From JARFPW01 sp035464655 (lineage in GTDB: Bacteria; Gemmatimonadota; Gemmatimonadetes; Palauibacterales; Palauibacteraceae), in assembly GCA_035464655.1 (NCBI GenBank), contig DATHRZ010000062.1, positions 1-6,771 on the forward strand: a DNA stretch of 6,771 nucleotides, in the 5' to 3' direction. The stretch's first letter is position 1. Each line of letters opens with the position of its first letter. Shown in pieces: positions 6,142 through 6,771 of this stretch. The position numbers and the translations under genes are program-made. The notes beneath the pieces are model-generated. The model was not told where the DNA came from and made no database searches. It worked only from the letters and a program-made list of their open reading frames with translations.

Positions 6142-6770
6142 GGGGCCGACTCCCCGGCGGCGCCAGCGGCCCCCCCGGTCTGCCGCAGAATCGCCGGGCG
6201 AACGCGTTCATCCACCGGTGTGCGCTGAACGGTGCGGCCCCCCAGGCCGATCGACACCAGGTACGACTGGATTTTCGGGTGGGATCGGATCGGGTCGAGT
6301 ACGGGCCACCAGATCTCTTCCGGCGCGAGGCGGACGATGCTTGAGCCACCGGCCTCGCCGGCCTGGCGATGCTCGAGGAAGTCCGCCACTGCGCGTTCCA
6401 GCTCTCCGAGGCGTACGAGGTACGCATAGCCCCAGTCGGCGTCCTTCAGCGAGTCGGGGAGAAGGTCGAACCGGCCCGCTCGAAGGGCCGGGATCGCCGC
6501 GGCCCAGGTAGAGGAGTCGGCAACGCCAAAGCCCCAGCCGGATGGGACGCCGCCGACGTCCTCGTAGCGGCCCTCCTCCCAGGCCCGGGTACGTCGCCAG
6601 ACCTCGTCGCCGCCGTCGGGCGACGCACCACCGAAGGTCATGTCGATGCCCTGGGTCCTGGTCCAGCGCCGAACCGCATCACTCTCGTCCCAACGGCCGT
6701 CCCGCGAGAGGACGTACATGAGTTGGGCCAACCGCACCGCGGCCGGGTCGAGAGCGGCCGCCCTGTCCAG
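6138..6770 (-). CDS. C-terminal part of a TPR-containing protein (5' end beyond the window)
   Basis: The frame is open from the right edge, giving 210 residues and the TGA at 6140-6138. The first visible residues, LDRAAALDPAAVRLAQLMYV, continued by LSRDGRWDESD, form a TPR-like helix pair. The apparent internal start at 6737 (GTG) is therefore not the real start, because the repeat extends before it. Further helical segments are at EVWRRTRAWEEGRYED, AAIPALRAGRFD and LVRLGELERAVADFLEHR. Near the C-terminus, LDPIRSHPKIQSYLVSIGL resembles the common ending of large TPR signalling proteins of this kind, followed by an unusual Gly/Ala/Arg-rich extension of about 34 residues. The stop overlaps the GTG of the next gene by four bases, so the two are one operon. 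The N-terminal domains, and hence the function, cannot be seen. Confidence 0.8.
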   Translation of the reverse strand: MDRAAALDPAAVRLAQLMYVLSRDGRWDESDAVRRWTRTQGIDMTFGGASPDGGDEVWRRTRAWEEGRYEDVGGVPSGWGFGVADSSTWAAAIPALRAGRFDLLPDSLKDADWGYAYLVRLGELERAVADFLEHRQAGEAGGSSIVRLAPEEIWWPVLDPIRSHPKIQSYLVSIGLGGRTVQRTPVDERVRPAILRQTGGAAGAAGESAP

Positions 6771-6771
6771 G

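Noticed and set aside
6138..6737. Complete 199-residue gene starting at GTG 6737
   Set aside because: The frame stays open to the window edge and the residues before the GTG continue a TPR helix, so the gene is 5'-truncated by the window.

Overview
The window comes from a high-GC bacterial chromosome. It has three parts: a compact four-gene operon for a heme-copper oxidoreductase on the + strand, a divergent MoxR-type ATPase on its left, and a convergent pair of TPR proteins on its right. The signal/TM/FlgO-like/TPR architecture of the large minus-strand protein, opening with the 'FFAEMKRRHVFKVAAIYG' type of N-terminus, is familiar from Acidobacteriota, Gemmatimonadota and some Gammaproteobacteria. 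I infer one of the first two phyla, but nothing here settles it. No mobile elements, tRNA, rRNA or CRISPR array are visible.

Layout: (1) 1-986, minus strand: a MoxR-family AAA+ ATPase, probably followed by another gene that starts by a 4-base GTGA overlap and runs off the left edge. (2) 987-1322: a 336-base divergent intergenic region with a repeated GTACACATG motif. (3) 1323-4021, plus strand: small single-TM protein, CuA-containing subunit II, catalytic subunit I, second small single-TM protein. The genes are tightly spaced (1, 19 and 39 bases), each with a purine-rich ribosome binding site. (4) 4033-6771, minus strand: a 702-residue membrane/TPR protein and, upstream of it and overlapping by 4 bases, the C-terminal 210 residues of another TPR-containing protein.

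The most interesting part is the oxidoreductase. Subunit I aligns readily, from memory, with the Thermus ba3 (B-family) oxidase and keeps all six expected histidines for the two hemes and the active-site metal. The catalytic tyrosine that is covalently cross-linked to a CuB histidine in ba3 (His+4 in the TM6 motif) is a glutamine here, Gln245. O2 reductases need that tyrosine, or a substitute tyrosine elsewhere, so the enzyme is unlikely to be an ordinary terminal oxidase. The best reading is a nitric oxide reductase of the recently described eNOR type, a NOR derived from oxygen reductases that receives electrons through a CuA subunit II. Several ba3 proton-pathway positions are also changed.

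Inferred mode of action: a periplasmic electron donor such as cytochrome c or a cupredoxin reduces CuA in subunit II. Electrons pass to the low-spin heme and then to the heme/metal site of subunit I, where NO is reduced to N2O. The two small membrane proteins would be accessory subunits. The divergent MoxR ATPase, with a putative off-window partner, may play the role that NorQ/NorD play for cNOR, that is, maturation of the active-site metal. The TPR genes look unrelated to this function.
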